Part shown: piece after piece, positions 1 through 9,112 of the stretch
Position numbering within the stretch: position 1 is the first letter of the stretch
Layout of the letters: each line of letters begins with the position of its first letter
DNA from: Vibrio sp. Y2-5
GTDB taxonomy: Bacteria; Pseudomonadota; Gammaproteobacteria; Enterobacterales; Vibrionaceae
Direction of reading: 5' to 3'
NCBI RefSeq assembly: GCF_014596725.1
Contig: NZ_JACVEG010000003.1
Span: forward strand, 265,884-329,883
Length of the DNA stretch: 64,000 bases
Notes under the pieces: model-generated
Database searches by the model: none
The model's input: the letters and a program-made list of their open reading frames with translations, nothing else
Told to the model about the DNA's origin: nothing
Program-made: the position numbers and the translations under genes

Positions 1-76
1 TTATCTGTGTATCGGTAAACTTTGCCGCTTTTCTACGCCACCTTAACTAAGCCACCTTACAAGCAGAGCGAATACC

Positions 77-307
77 ATGAAACGAGTTGTTTTATACGTC
101 AAAGACAAATGCCCACATTGCAAAGACGCACAACGATACCTTGATTCTAAAGGGATAAAATACCGCTTATGTAACGCGAAGATGGAACGTGGGCGTAAAG
201 AACTCGATGCTATGGGTGCTCGCAGCGTTCCTGTGCTTAAAATTGGCGACCGTGTAATGATTGGTTGGAACCCGAACAACTTCGACCGCATGTACGGCAA
301 AGGCTAA
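77..307 (+). CDS. Glutaredoxin family protein
   Basis: A 76-residue thioredoxin-fold protein. The N-terminal beta strand leads into a CPHC dithiol motif at residues 13-16, followed by the cis-Pro segment SVPVLKIGD and a short C-terminal helix, the usual small glutaredoxin layout. It should be a cytosolic thiol-disulfide oxidoreductase. CPHC is unlike the CPYC of classical glutaredoxins, so its substrate and its dependence on glutathione are open. The gene is preceded by about 75 bases of AT-rich sequence and converges on the LysR gene, with only about 20 bases between them. Confidence 0.85.
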   Translation: MKRVVLYVKDKCPHCKDAQRYLDSKGIKYRLCNAKMERGRKELDAMGARSVPVLKIGDRVMIGWNPNNFDRMYGKG

Positions 308-328
308 GGCTTACGGCGCCTTAATGCC

Positions 329-1198
329 CTAAACGTATTTTTTGACGAACTCAATAAAGGTTCTGTCTGCATTCGACAAATAACCTTCTTTTCTCCAAGC
401 CAGTGCCAAATCTAAATAGACGGGCGGATTAAACGGTATCGCTCGAACTTCTGATTCATGGTCAGTCACTAGCTCAAGTAACGCGGTAATCGCGTACTCG
501 TGTTTCACAATGCTAAGAATCATTGGCAGTAAGTTGGTTTCAAACGAGATATTGGCTGATAATTTGTGTTCTTTACAGGTGTTGTCGATGAAGTCGCGGT
601 GGAAATAGCCTGGTTTAAACATCACCAATTCATGGTCAAAAAATTCTTTGAATTCAATTTCTTTCTTCTCGGCAAGCTCGTGTTCTTTACCCACCACAGC
701 AACCATTTGCGAAGACAAAAGAGGGTCAACTTCAAGATCTGGCGGAAGATCGTGATTGAGGATAACGCCAATGTCGAGTTCACCATTAAGTAGCATTTTG
801 CGAATCGACTGCGTACCCGCTTCTACCATGGTCATCTTTAAATTGGGAAAATAGCTTTTAAACGCCATGATGATTTCTGGAAAGAAATACGACCCCATCA
901 TACTGGGGGTGCCAAGCCGCACTTCTCCCTTCACTAACCCTTTTAGCTCATCTACCGCCAGTTGTGCGTCTTCCAGTTGTCGCAATATCCGTAACGCATG
1001 TTCAAGCAGTACTTCACCTTCATGAGTGAGGCTGACCTTTCTTTCATCACGCCTAAATAAAGTGACGCCCAGTTGTTGTTCAAACTTCTTAATCGCAATG
1101 CTTAAAGCGGGTTGAGCTATATGCAAAGCATTCGCTGCATGAGTAAAGCTCTGATGCTGTGCGACTTCGACAAAATATTTAAGGTGACGAGTTTCCAT
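329..1198 (-). CDS. LysR family transcriptional regulator
   Basis: A 289-residue protein with the standard LysR arrangement. The N-terminal winged HTH spans about residues 1-60 (METRHLKYFVEVAQHQSF..., then ALSIAIKKFEQQLGVTLFRR). A linker helix and a substrate-binding domain from about residue 90 follow. It is transcribed away from the MFS transporter gene with a 133-base AT-rich gap between the two starts, the classic layout in which a LysR protein controls a divergent target. The regulation of the transporter is inferred from position; the inducer cannot be read from the sequence. Confidence 0.9.
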   Translation of the reverse strand: METRHLKYFVEVAQHQSFTHAANALHIAQPALSIAIKKFEQQLGVTLFRRDERKVSLTHEGEVLLEHALRILRQLEDAQLAVDELKGLVKGEVRLGTPSMMGSYFFPEIIMAFKSYFPNLKMTMVEAGTQSIRKMLLNGELDIGVILNHDLPPDLEVDPLLSSQMVAVVGKEHELAEKKEIEFKEFFDHELVMFKPGYFHRDFIDNTCKEHKLSANISFETNLLPMILSIVKHEYAITALLELVTDHESEVRAIPFNPPVYLDLALAWRKEGYLSNADRTFIEFVKKYV

Positions 1199-1331
1199 AA
1201 TTGGGCAATCAGCTATCTATAAATTATTTATATCGTGATTATAGTTTTAATATATTTTATTAATTTCTTTCACGCTGATAATTTGTGATCGTCTTCCAGT
1301 TTTACTCACCTGATGGTTTATTGAGAGCGTT

Positions 1332-2549
1332 ATGATCGAATTACAAAGCCCGCAATACAAGAAAGTTACTTTTGCTCTCGCATTTGGTTCATTCCTCGTA
1401 TTCTGCAATCTCTATCTATTTCAACCCATGCTGCCCTATATGGCTAAGCACTTTGCGGTATCTGAAACGCAGATCAACTGGTTGTTTGCCGCTTCCACAT
1501 TCGCACTTTCAGTCTGTTTAGTGCCTTGGGCGATTACCTCAGAAGCGATAGGACGTCGAAGAGTCATGTTACTCGGTTTATTCGCCATGCCTTTTATCAG
1601 CCTAGTGATGTTAATCAGCGGCGAATTTTGGGTGATGGTTGCTGCAAGAGCGTTGCTTGGCGTTGCATTAGCGGCCTTCGCTTCTGTCGCCGTTGCCTAT
1701 ATGGTGGAAGAACTTTCACCTCAAGCTTTTAGCAAAGCTATTGGCGGGTATATTGCGGCGAATTCATTAGGTGGGATCAGCGGACGTATATTCGGTGGTT
1801 TGCTGACCGACGCTTTGGGTTGGCAACAAGCACTTATTATTGCGGCTATCTTCACTTTGCTGGGTGCGGTTTTAGTTTTAATTCTGTTACCTGTTCAAAA
1901 GAATTTCAAACCACAGCGTGGCCTTTTCTTCCACCACAATCGCGCGTTGGTAAAACACCTATCAAACAAAACACTTTGGTTTGCAATGTTGATTGGTGGC
2001 GCTAACTTCGCTTTATTCGTCAACCTTTATTCGGTTATGGGTTTCAGACTGGTGAGTGAACCTTATAACCTACCTATTGGTTTGGCGTCACTGATATTCG
2101 TTTGTTACTTGGCTGGTACCTTGAGCTCAAAGTTAACATCCAACTGGAGCAAACGCTTCTCTCCTATTTCAGGTATGGTTGCTGGCGGTTTTATTAGTCT
2201 TAGCGGCATGCTCGTGGCAATTATCGATTCCATTCCTATGATGCTTATTGGCTTGATGTTGATTAGCTTTGGGGCGTTCTTTACTCACACTTTGGCCTAT
2301 GCTTGGGTAAGTCAAAAAGCAACTGAAGCAAAAGCGACCGCAACCGCTTTGTATCTGTCCCATTATTATATCGGTGGTAGTTTAGGTGGATTCTACTTGC
2401 TCTATTTTTGGCAACACGGTGGATGGACTATGGTTGCCGCTGCAGGTTTGGTTATCTATGCCTCGATGTTTGCCTTATGTTGGAAACTAAGCCAGACAGC
2501 ACGTAACCCAATAACGGGGCAATCAGTGGTACTCAATTCAACCCACTAA
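1332..2549 (+). CDS. MFS transporter, YnfM-like drug/metabolite exporter
   Basis: A 405-residue inner-membrane protein with about 12 hydrophobic segments. The first is FALAFGSFLVFCNLYLFQP. The loop between helices 2 and 3 carries an MFS-like SEAIGRRRVMLLG signature (residues about 69-81). The sequence resembles the YnfM/arabinose-efflux branch of the major facilitator superfamily. It is divergent from a LysR gene that probably controls it. The substrate is unknown. The ATG start at 1332 has a weak GAGAG upstream. Confidence 0.85.
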   Translation: MIELQSPQYKKVTFALAFGSFLVFCNLYLFQPMLPYMAKHFAVSETQINWLFAASTFALSVCLVPWAITSEAIGRRRVMLLGLFAMPFISLVMLISGEFWVMVAARALLGVALAAFASVAVAYMVEELSPQAFSKAIGGYIAANSLGGISGRIFGGLLTDALGWQQALIIAAIFTLLGAVLVLILLPVQKNFKPQRGLFFHHNRALVKHLSNKTLWFAMLIGGANFALFVNLYSVMGFRLVSEPYNLPIGLASLIFVCYLAGTLSSKLTSNWSKRFSPISGMVAGGFISLSGMLVAIIDSIPMMLIGLMLISFGAFFTHTLAYAWVSQKATEAKATATALYLSHYYIGGSLGGFYLLYFWQHGGWTMVAAAGLVIYASMFALCWKLSQTARNPITGQSVVLNSTH

Positions 2550-2592
2550 ACTGTGTTATGCTTGCGGCAAATAATAGCACCGACACAGAAAT

Positions 2593-3150
2593 ATGAGCTC
2601 AACAACTGATAATCAGACTATCACTCAACAAGTTAATCAATGGTTGAATGACGTAGTAATAGGGCTAAACCTCTGCCCTTTTGCCGCCAAGCCACAACGT
2701 AACAAGCAAATTAAAATCTTCGTTAGTGAAGCGGCTAGCGAAGAGAGCTTGCTGCAAGATATCCTAGACCAGTTACTAGAATTAGATAACAAAGAGCCCA
2801 GCGAGCTTGAAACCACTCTCGTTGTGGTTCCGAATATGCTGAATGACTTTGTTGATTACAACTTTTTTATTGATTGGGTTGAAGCACTGATCAAACAGCA
2901 AGATTGGGAAGGTATTTTCCAGGTTGCAACTTTCCATCCTGATTACTATTTCGCAGGAACCGATCCTGAAGATGCCGAGAACTTAACCAACCGTTCTCCT
3001 TATCCAATCTTTCATCTGATTCGCGAAGAAAGTATGGAAAAGGTGCTTAAGCACTACCCAAATCCAGAAGATATTCCGGATATCAATATTGAGCGAGTAA
3101 GTAACCTCAGCCCTGAAGACCGGAAGAAGCTATTTCCTTATTTGTTTTGA
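2593..3150 (+). CDS. DUF1415 family protein
   Basis: A 185-residue soluble protein recognised as DUF1415 by its conserved start (WLNDVVIGLNLCPFA) and by the FHPDYYFAGTDPEDAENLTNRSPYPIFHLIRE block at about residues 115-147, which includes the family's NRSPYP segment. No signal peptide or membrane helix is visible. Function is unknown. It lies 43 bases downstream of the MFS gene on the same strand and could be read with it. A hairpin terminator follows. Confidence 0.8.
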   Translation: MSSTTDNQTITQQVNQWLNDVVIGLNLCPFAAKPQRNKQIKIFVSEAASEESLLQDILDQLLELDNKEPSELETTLVVVPNMLNDFVDYNFFIDWVEALIKQQDWEGIFQVATFHPDYYFAGTDPEDAENLTNRSPYPIFHLIREESMEKVLKHYPNPEDIPDINIERVSNLSPEDRKKLFPYLF

Positions 3151-3170
3151 TTTTTAATTGATAGATGTGA

Positions 3171-3199
3171 AAAGACCGGAGATAACTCCGGCCTTTTTG
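3171..3199. terminator. Bidirectional terminator between DUF1415 gene and adhesin gene
   Basis: The inverted repeat CCGGAG-ATAA-CTCCGG is followed by a C-CTTTTTG tract on the plus strand and preceded by AAAAG, which gives a short U tract on the minus strand. It lies between two convergent genes and could end both transcripts. Confidence 0.75.
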
Positions 3200-3212
3200 T
3201 TTAGCTAAAGGG

Positions 3213-6200
3213 CTAGTCCACTTTGAGAGTGTACTCTTGATTGTTAAACAGAACAGATACGATATCACCCGACACAATGTGTGAGTCCGCGCCGAAACTG
3301 CCTGCTGAGTGCAAAGCACTGTTCTGGTCAGCAACACTGATGGTCGCGGAACCATCTCCATTAGCGGTAATGAATAATGAAGAGCTATCTGAGTTCAAAT
3401 AAGCTTGGATAGCATCATGTTCGTTAGAACTATCAATGTTAAGAAGTTCTGAAATATCAACAATATCTTCTTGGACGTTAAAATCCATAATCGTATCTGA
3501 GCTATTTGAACCTTCTATAACAAATACATCGCTACCGGATCCGCCAGTTAGCTGGTCATGTCCGTTGCCACCAATGAGAACGTCATCCCCAGCCTCACCA
3601 AAAAGCTTATCATCGCCATCACCACCAACAAGAATATCATTGCCCAAACCACCATAGAGGTAATCTTGGCCTTGCCCACCATCTAGATAATCATTACCTG
3701 ATTCTCCCGACAATAAATCATCACCTTGCTGACCATAAAGCTTGTCATCACCAGATCCGCCTGACAGGGAATCTTGACCGGAGCCGCCATCTAAGATGTC
3801 ATTGCCACTGCCGCTGATCAAGTGATCATCACCCTCTCCACCTTCCAGCCAATCATCACCAGCACCACCAAACAAATGGTCTTGAGCACCTAAGCCTTGA
3901 ATATGGTCATTGACTGCGGTACCCACTAGATGATCGTTGTTGCTTGTACCCACTGAGTTTACGTAGTCGGTAACTTCTACGTTGTAGTCTGAATAAGTTG
4001 GATACGCCTCACTACCAAGTAGTTCATAACCAGAACCATCATTTAGGGAAACCTCAAGGACATACGCGCCACCTTGGTCCCAATAGATAACTTCAATTTG
4101 GTGAATACCATTTTCATCGACACTAAAAATAAATTCTTCCGACCTCACCGACGTGTTCGAATCAAATGAGGCAACAGTATGCCCATCAATGATAATTCTA
4201 TAACCGTCATCTGCATTTACTTTTATTGAATATGTTCCCGCATCTAGCGCTACACCACCAGTGAGACGAACCACAGCATCATTTGAGTCTGTCTTATTCT
4301 TAAACTCCACTGATTGAGCATCATCACCCAACCATGATTCTAGATTGGTAGACTCGTTCCACCAATCGTAATCACCAAGATCATCCCAGTCCTGCCCAAT
4401 GTAACTGATTTCATAAGAAGTAAACGTAGCATTAGCGTTCTGATGTTCAGTTACGTAGACAGCTTGAGCAATAGTGCCAAGTTGATAACCTACGTTATAG
4501 AACTCACCTTTTAATCCAGATGTGAAATCGTTGTCTGTTCCGGTATTTGGTGAAGTAGACGATACGATATCTCCATCTGCATCAACGATATCATAGGTTA
4601 TCTCAACGGAATCACCCTTTGCCAGTTCAGCAAACTGTCTATAAGACCACTCACCTGTGCTCGAATTAAGTTCTATTTCAAAAACCTTATCGCCATGGCT
4701 ATCTACCCAGACTTGAGTTTTTACCCCATCCACAACATCAGTAGACCCCAGGGTTACAGGTAAACCATCCGCCGTTTTAATATTTGTATCGGCTACACCT
4801 GTTAACGTAATTACACCAGCGCCATCGGCACCAAAATCAGCGGTAATAGTTCCTTCATCGGTCGCAATTACAGGATCGACAATTAAACTTTCAAACGACA
4901 CAGATTTAATTGAGTAATCACTGTTGTCTGAACACCAACCATTACCGTTTGTTACCGCTTCAAATCGTACTTCATCGAAACCAGATGCAACATTAAAGCT
5001 AGCCGAATAATTGCCATTACTATGAGTAGCAATCAGGTCTTCTTCCTGTACAACTTTACCACCTAATAAGAAGATGATCTTACCTTTCTCACCCTCATTG
5101 GAGTAGAACTCAGCCAAACTCACCTGCATTCCATAGGCGACTTTGTTACCCAACTCCATGACTATTTTTTCTGAATTACCATACTGATAATCGATTTCAC
5201 CATCAGTTCTGTCGTTAATCACTCCAAAGACTGATGACGATTTGACTCCCATACCACTGTCATTGGAGAAGGTTAACTCTTCATGATGAGTTCCAAGCAA
5301 GCCGACTGCATATACAAAGACTGAGTTCCCTGAATTTGTATCAATAAATGTATACGCATTATTATTGTGACAACCTGAATCATTTGGTCGTTGAGTAAAG
5401 TTGAAGTCTCCCAACGAAACCGTTGTTGTTTCATTATGTTCAACTGCATCGACAACGATATTTACTGGAACGTCTGGAGAATCGTCTTCTACTGTCACTG
5501 TAATGGAATCTTTGACAGTATTTGTGCCATCAGAAACTTCTACACCAACATCAAAAGACAACGTATCTTCTGCTGTTTTATCTGAGTGATCTAATGAACC
5601 CAACAAAGTGACAGTGTAGCTGTATGAACTAGGATTCGAAGAATCCTGAGATAGGCTGATTACCAGTATGGTTTCATTACCAGCTTTACCGACTAGATTT
5701 CCATTTTCAGTTGACCATTCAATGGCGACATTGTTGGAGTACAAAGCCACATCTGGAGCTATCAGAGAGACCGACAGATCGCTACTATCTGTGTCAACAT
5801 CACTTACAGCAAATGTACCTTGAGCAATAGAATCGTTAGTTGTGTCAGATGTGCCTTCAGAATCTGGGTTAGCACTCAGAGCAGACAAGCCTTCTTCAGA
5901 GACGACTACACTATCTTGACCACTTTCGAATGTAATAACAGGCGCATCATCAACTGGATATTCACCGTTAATGGTTAGAGTTGCTGTGTCACTGCCACCA
6001 TCACCATCTTCAACCGTGTAAGTAAATTGTTCTTCAAAATCATTCCTAGATTCAGAATCCGTACCACTATCGATGAACGTTGCAGAAGTCACACCAACTA
6101 CTCGATAAAAGTCTATATTGTTGCCTTTTCCATCATGATGAACACCTAAAACAACATACCCAATCTCAGAGTAGTTAGATGTTGTTATTGTTGCTGTAAC

Positions 6201-8675
6201 CCCAGAATCATCACTATCAGGAACATAGGTATAATCTATGTCATTTTTCAGCAGATTACCGTCAGAATCATAGACAGAAATGACGATTTCAGATGATGTA
6301 GCTTGATTTAGCGATATAGTAGCAGCACTCACTGAACCACCAAAATCAACAATTAGAGACTCACCTTCACTAAGTTTGCTTCCATTACCGCTACCGACTC
6401 CAGTACCAGCCCCATTTGAATTGGTGTTTCCTGCGTTATCTTCCAAATTGGCAATGTAGTCTTCAACTACTGACAAATCACCCGAGTTAACGCCGTACAT
6501 AGCGATGCCATTGAGCAATTTTCCATTTGACTCCTCATTACCTGCATCACTATTTGCATCAGCACTCACTTCAAAAGTATAACTACCATCACTATTAATA
6601 GTTAAAGTGCCAGAAGGCGTTGTGATTACGGCTCCTGTATTTTCATCAATCGGATAATCAACCCCACCATAATTTACCGATGTCACTTTCAGTTCTTCAT
6701 GAGGGGTGTCAACGTCAGTATCATTATCTAATACGTTACCGGTAACCGAAGTTTGCTCTTCCGTTACTGTGCCTTTGTCATCATCGGCTACTGGTGGATC
6801 GTTTTCAGGAATAACATTTACTGTAACAGTAGCTGTATCAACACCACCCTTACCGTCACTTATGGAGTAGGTAAAGCTATCTACGCCACTAAAGTTACTA
6901 TTTGGCTGATAAACAATAGTACCGTTAACTAAAGTGACTGTACCGTTATGTTCAGAAGTTGTTGAAACTAATGTAATCGAGATCGTATCACCATCTGGGT
7001 CACTGTCATTTGCTAACAAATCAGAGACATTAATCGTTAAAGCTGTATCCTCAGTAGTCACTAAATCGGCATCTACAACACCCGTGACAACAATGTTGTC
7101 AACTAAAGCACCATAGCTATCACTGTTACCTGAACCGGATAGAATCAAATCTGTACTACCATCTTCTGATGAAGGAAAATTCCCGCTAATATGGTACCAA
7201 CCATCGCTATCTGGTCCTTGGATTGAAACAGAAACACCTTCATCAGATGTACTAACGGTACCGTCAGCAGAAACAAATACTAAAACTGTTCCAACAGCAA
7301 ATGTCATATTTGAAGACGAATTACCATCATGACGAGGGTTATAGTCAAACTCTATTCGTACACTGTCTTGTCCAGTGGTATCAATTGTTGTCTTAATTGA
7401 AGTATTAATATTAGCATCCAGCTCAGCATAATATTTGCCATCACTAGCATTGGTCACAACACCATTTGCTTGGATTTCTAAACCATGGTTTGACTGCCAT
7501 GCGCTTGTAGCCTCTAACTCGGAGTTAGACAAAATCATCCAGTGACCCGAAGATAGCGATGCCATATTCTCAAAGGACTCAGTAAACAATATTGTTTCTT
7601 GTGAAGATGAGTAGGTATCGTCTACGGCTATAGGCGCGTCGTTCACCGGGTTGACCGTCACCGTCACCTTAGCGGTATCTGTTCCACCCTGGCCGTCTGA
7701 CACGGTATACGTAATGGTGTCGCTGCCGTTGTAGTCGCCGTTTGGCGTGTAGTTCAACGTGCCATCCGCATTGATGGTCACGCTGCCGTGCTCGGCGTTC
7801 GCCGCCGTCACCGACAGGGGATCGCCGTCCACGTCGCGGTCGTTTGCCAACACGTTAATGTTGCTCACCGGCGTGTCTTCGTCGGTACTGATTGCATCGT
7901 TGTTCGCCACTGGATCGTCGTTCACCGGGTTGACCGTCACCGTCACCTTAGCAGTATCAATTCCACCCTGGCCGTCACTAATGGTGTATTCGATGTTTGC
8001 TTTGCCGTTGTAGTTTTCTGCTGGGGTGAATACGAGTTTCCCGTCAACAATTACCACTGTTCCCTGTTCTTGAGGAACTGTCGCCGATTCGATTGTCAGC
8101 AGATCGCCATCTTTGTCGGTATCGTTACTTAATACATCGATAGTAACTGTAGTATCTTCATCTACTGAGATAGTGTCATTTTGGGCTTTTGGAGCTGAGT
8201 TTTTGTCTTCAGCTTCTGTAGTAGCATTGGAGTTTGAACGATTCAGATTGATTAAGGCGAGGCTTTGCGTTTGAGAAAATCCTATTGATTCAAATCCAGA
8301 TGTACTGAAGTCAGTTCTAGCGATAATTTCTGGTCCAGCACGTTCAATGCTTGCTGAGTCTGTAGGTGAAGAACCCAGACTACTACCAGCTGCAGGTGCC
8401 AGTTCTTCGTCGATTTGCGTTGGGTCTTGGCCTTCTTCTAAGGCTGCAATTAACTGTGCAACATCATCGGTTACATCTTGAAGCTCATTATTTTGGCCAA
8501 CGAGTTGAGTTGTAGGTTCATTATTGAAACCCGCTTCATCTCCTCTTTGGATGACAACCGATCCTTCAGGCAATTTCTCGCCAATCGTCGCTATTTTTAG
8601 ATCGCCATTTTTGTCAATCACTATCATTTGATTTACAGCTAGACTTGCGATTGAAAATAAAGAATCTTTTGCCAT
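3213..8675 (-). CDS. LapA-type RTX adhesin with retention module, tandem Ig-like repeats, PA14 and RTX domains
   Basis: A 1820-residue acidic protein. The N-terminus (about 1-110) resembles the LapA retention module and contains PAAG at residues 94-97, the di-alanine motif that LapG-type periplasmic proteases cut. From about residue 165 there are cadherin-like/VCBS-type repeats (VDEDT, NPVNDAP and GGxDTAxVTVTV signatures). A jelly-roll-like segment at about 358-540 interrupts the third repeat. Further VCBS and T1SS-143-like repeats lead to a PA14-like domain (about 1388-1558, GLKGEFYNV to a W-rich lectin-like core). About a dozen GGxGxDxLx calcium-binding nonapeptides follow (about 1580-1710), then an unprocessed type I secretion tail. 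There is no Sec signal. It is likely exported by a type I system, held on the surface and released when LapG cuts. The TolC-like gene next door fits; the ABC transporter and adaptor are not in the window. Ligands are unknown. Confidence 0.85.
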   Translation of the reverse strand: MAKDSLFSIASLAVNQMIVIDKNGDLKIATIGEKLPEGSVVIQRGDEAGFNNEPTTQLVGQNNELQDVTDDVAQLIAALEEGQDPTQIDEELAPAAGSSLGSSPTDSASIERAGPEIIARTDFSTSGFESIGFSQTQSLALINLNRSNSNATTEAEDKNSAPKAQNDTISVDEDTTVTIDVLSNDTDKDGDLLTIESATVPQEQGTVVIVDGKLVFTPAENYNGKANIEYTISDGQGGIDTAKVTVTVNPVNDDPVANNDAISTDEDTPVSNINVLANDRDVDGDPLSVTAANAEHGSVTINADGTLNYTPNGDYNGSDTITYTVSDGQGGTDTAKVTVTVNPVNDAPIAVDDTYSSSQETILFTESFENMASLSSGHWMILSNSELEATSAWQSNHGLEIQANGVVTNASDGKYYAELDANINTSIKTTIDTTGQDSVRIEFDYNPRHDGNSSSNMTFAVGTVLVFVSADGTVSTSDEGVSVSIQGPDSDGWYHISGNFPSSEDGSTDLILSGSGNSDSYGALVDNIVVTGVVDADLVTTEDTALTINVSDLLANDSDPDGDTISITLVSTTSEHNGTVTLVNGTIVYQPNSNFSGVDSFTYSISDGKGGVDTATVTVNVIPENDPPVADDDKGTVTEEQTSVTGNVLDNDTDVDTPHEELKVTSVNYGGVDYPIDENTGAVITTPSGTLTINSDGSYTFEVSADANSDAGNEESNGKLLNGIAMYGVNSGDLSVVEDYIANLEDNAGNTNSNGAGTGVGSGNGSKLSEGESLIVDFGGSVSAATISLNQATSSEIVISVYDSDGNLLKNDIDYTYVPDSDDSGVTATITTSNYSEIGYVVLGVHHDGKGNNIDFYRVVGVTSATFIDSGTDSESRNDFEEQFTYTVEDGDGGSDTATLTINGEYPVDDAPVITFESGQDSVVVSEEGLSALSANPDSEGTSDTTNDSIAQGTFAVSDVDTDSSDLSVSLIAPDVALYSNNVAIEWSTENGNLVGKAGNETILVISLSQDSSNPSSYSYTVTLLGSLDHSDKTAEDTLSFDVGVEVSDGTNTVKDSITVTVEDDSPDVPVNIVVDAVEHNETTTVSLGDFNFTQRPNDSGCHNNNAYTFIDTNSGNSVFVYAVGLLGTHHEELTFSNDSGMGVKSSSVFGVINDRTDGEIDYQYGNSEKIVMELGNKVAYGMQVSLAEFYSNEGEKGKIIFLLGGKVVQEEDLIATHSNGNYSASFNVASGFDEVRFEAVTNGNGWCSDNSDYSIKSVSFESLIVDPVIATDEGTITADFGADGAGVITLTGVADTNIKTADGLPVTLGSTDVVDGVKTQVWVDSHGDKVFEIELNSSTGEWSYRQFAELAKGDSVEITYDIVDADGDIVSSTSPNTGTDNDFTSGLKGEFYNVGYQLGTIAQAVYVTEHQNANATFTSYEISYIGQDWDDLGDYDWWNESTNLESWLGDDAQSVEFKNKTDSNDAVVRLTGGVALDAGTYSIKVNADDGYRIIIDGHTVASFDSNTSVRSEEFIFSVDENGIHQIEVIYWDQGGAYVLEVSLNDGSGYELLGSEAYPTYSDYNVEVTDYVNSVGTSNNDHLVGTAVNDHIQGLGAQDHLFGGAGDDWLEGGEGDDHLISGSGNDILDGGSGQDSLSGGSGDDKLYGQQGDDLLSGESGNDYLDGGQGQDYLYGGLGNDILVGGDGDDKLFGEAGDDVLIGGNGHDQLTGGSGSDVFVIEGSNSSDTIMDFNVQEDIVDISELLNIDSSNEHDAIQAYLNSDSSSLFITANGDGSATISVADQNSALHSAGSFGADSHIVSGDIVSVLFNNQEYTLKVD
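7637..7976 (-). repeat. 279-base direct repeat inside the adhesin gene
   Basis: About 60 bases at 7637-7697 recur at 7916-7976 with only a few changes, a period of 279 bases or 93 residues, matching one cadherin-like repeat unit. The intervening repeat is visibly richer in G+C at third positions than the rest of the gene. It encodes the NPVNDAP/NPVNDDP junctions. Confidence 0.8.
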
Positions 8676-9112
8676 ATAAGCCTCAAAAATACACGTTACA
8701 AACAGTTATGTATTTAACCGTTTAATATTCGATATAACCTCGAATATTTTGTGGGAAAAATCTGACCTACGATATCATCGTTCCTTCTTCCAACAAAGGC
8801 GAAAATTGCATCAAAATAACATTTTATTGACACTTCTTATTTTTACGACAAACAATTCCATGAATTAATGTCACATTCTATGCTAGCATTCGTGTAAGAT
8901 TTTTCTTATCGAACTGCATGCATAAAATACTTATTCATTAGTTAGTTACATACAACATTGAATATGCAACAACTCAAAATCATGCAAAAAATCTATGTTC
9001 GTCACATTTTTAGTCACATTTTTGACACATCTAAGTGTTCGTCTTATCAATGAGACTTCTTTTGTCTTAGACTCGGTGTCCGTTGTACATGTCATTTTTG
9101 ATGGAGTTCATC
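8676..9112. promoter_or_regulatory. AT-rich divergent promoter region between adhesin and TolC-like genes
   Basis: About 437 bases without a gene. The segment is strongly AT-rich. The motif GTCACATTTTT occurs twice in tandem at 9001-9011 and 9013-9023, a similar TGTCACATTCTA lies at 8870-8880, and GACACAT follows at 9024-9030. Such repeated half-sites suggest regulator binding, but I cannot name the protein. Both flanking genes probably start transcription here. Confidence 0.5.

Noticed and set aside
7788..8132. Plus-strand open frame of 114 codons antisense to the adhesin
   Set aside because: It is the shadow of the GC-richer repeat region; composition is low-complexity, with no ribosome site and no family resemblance.
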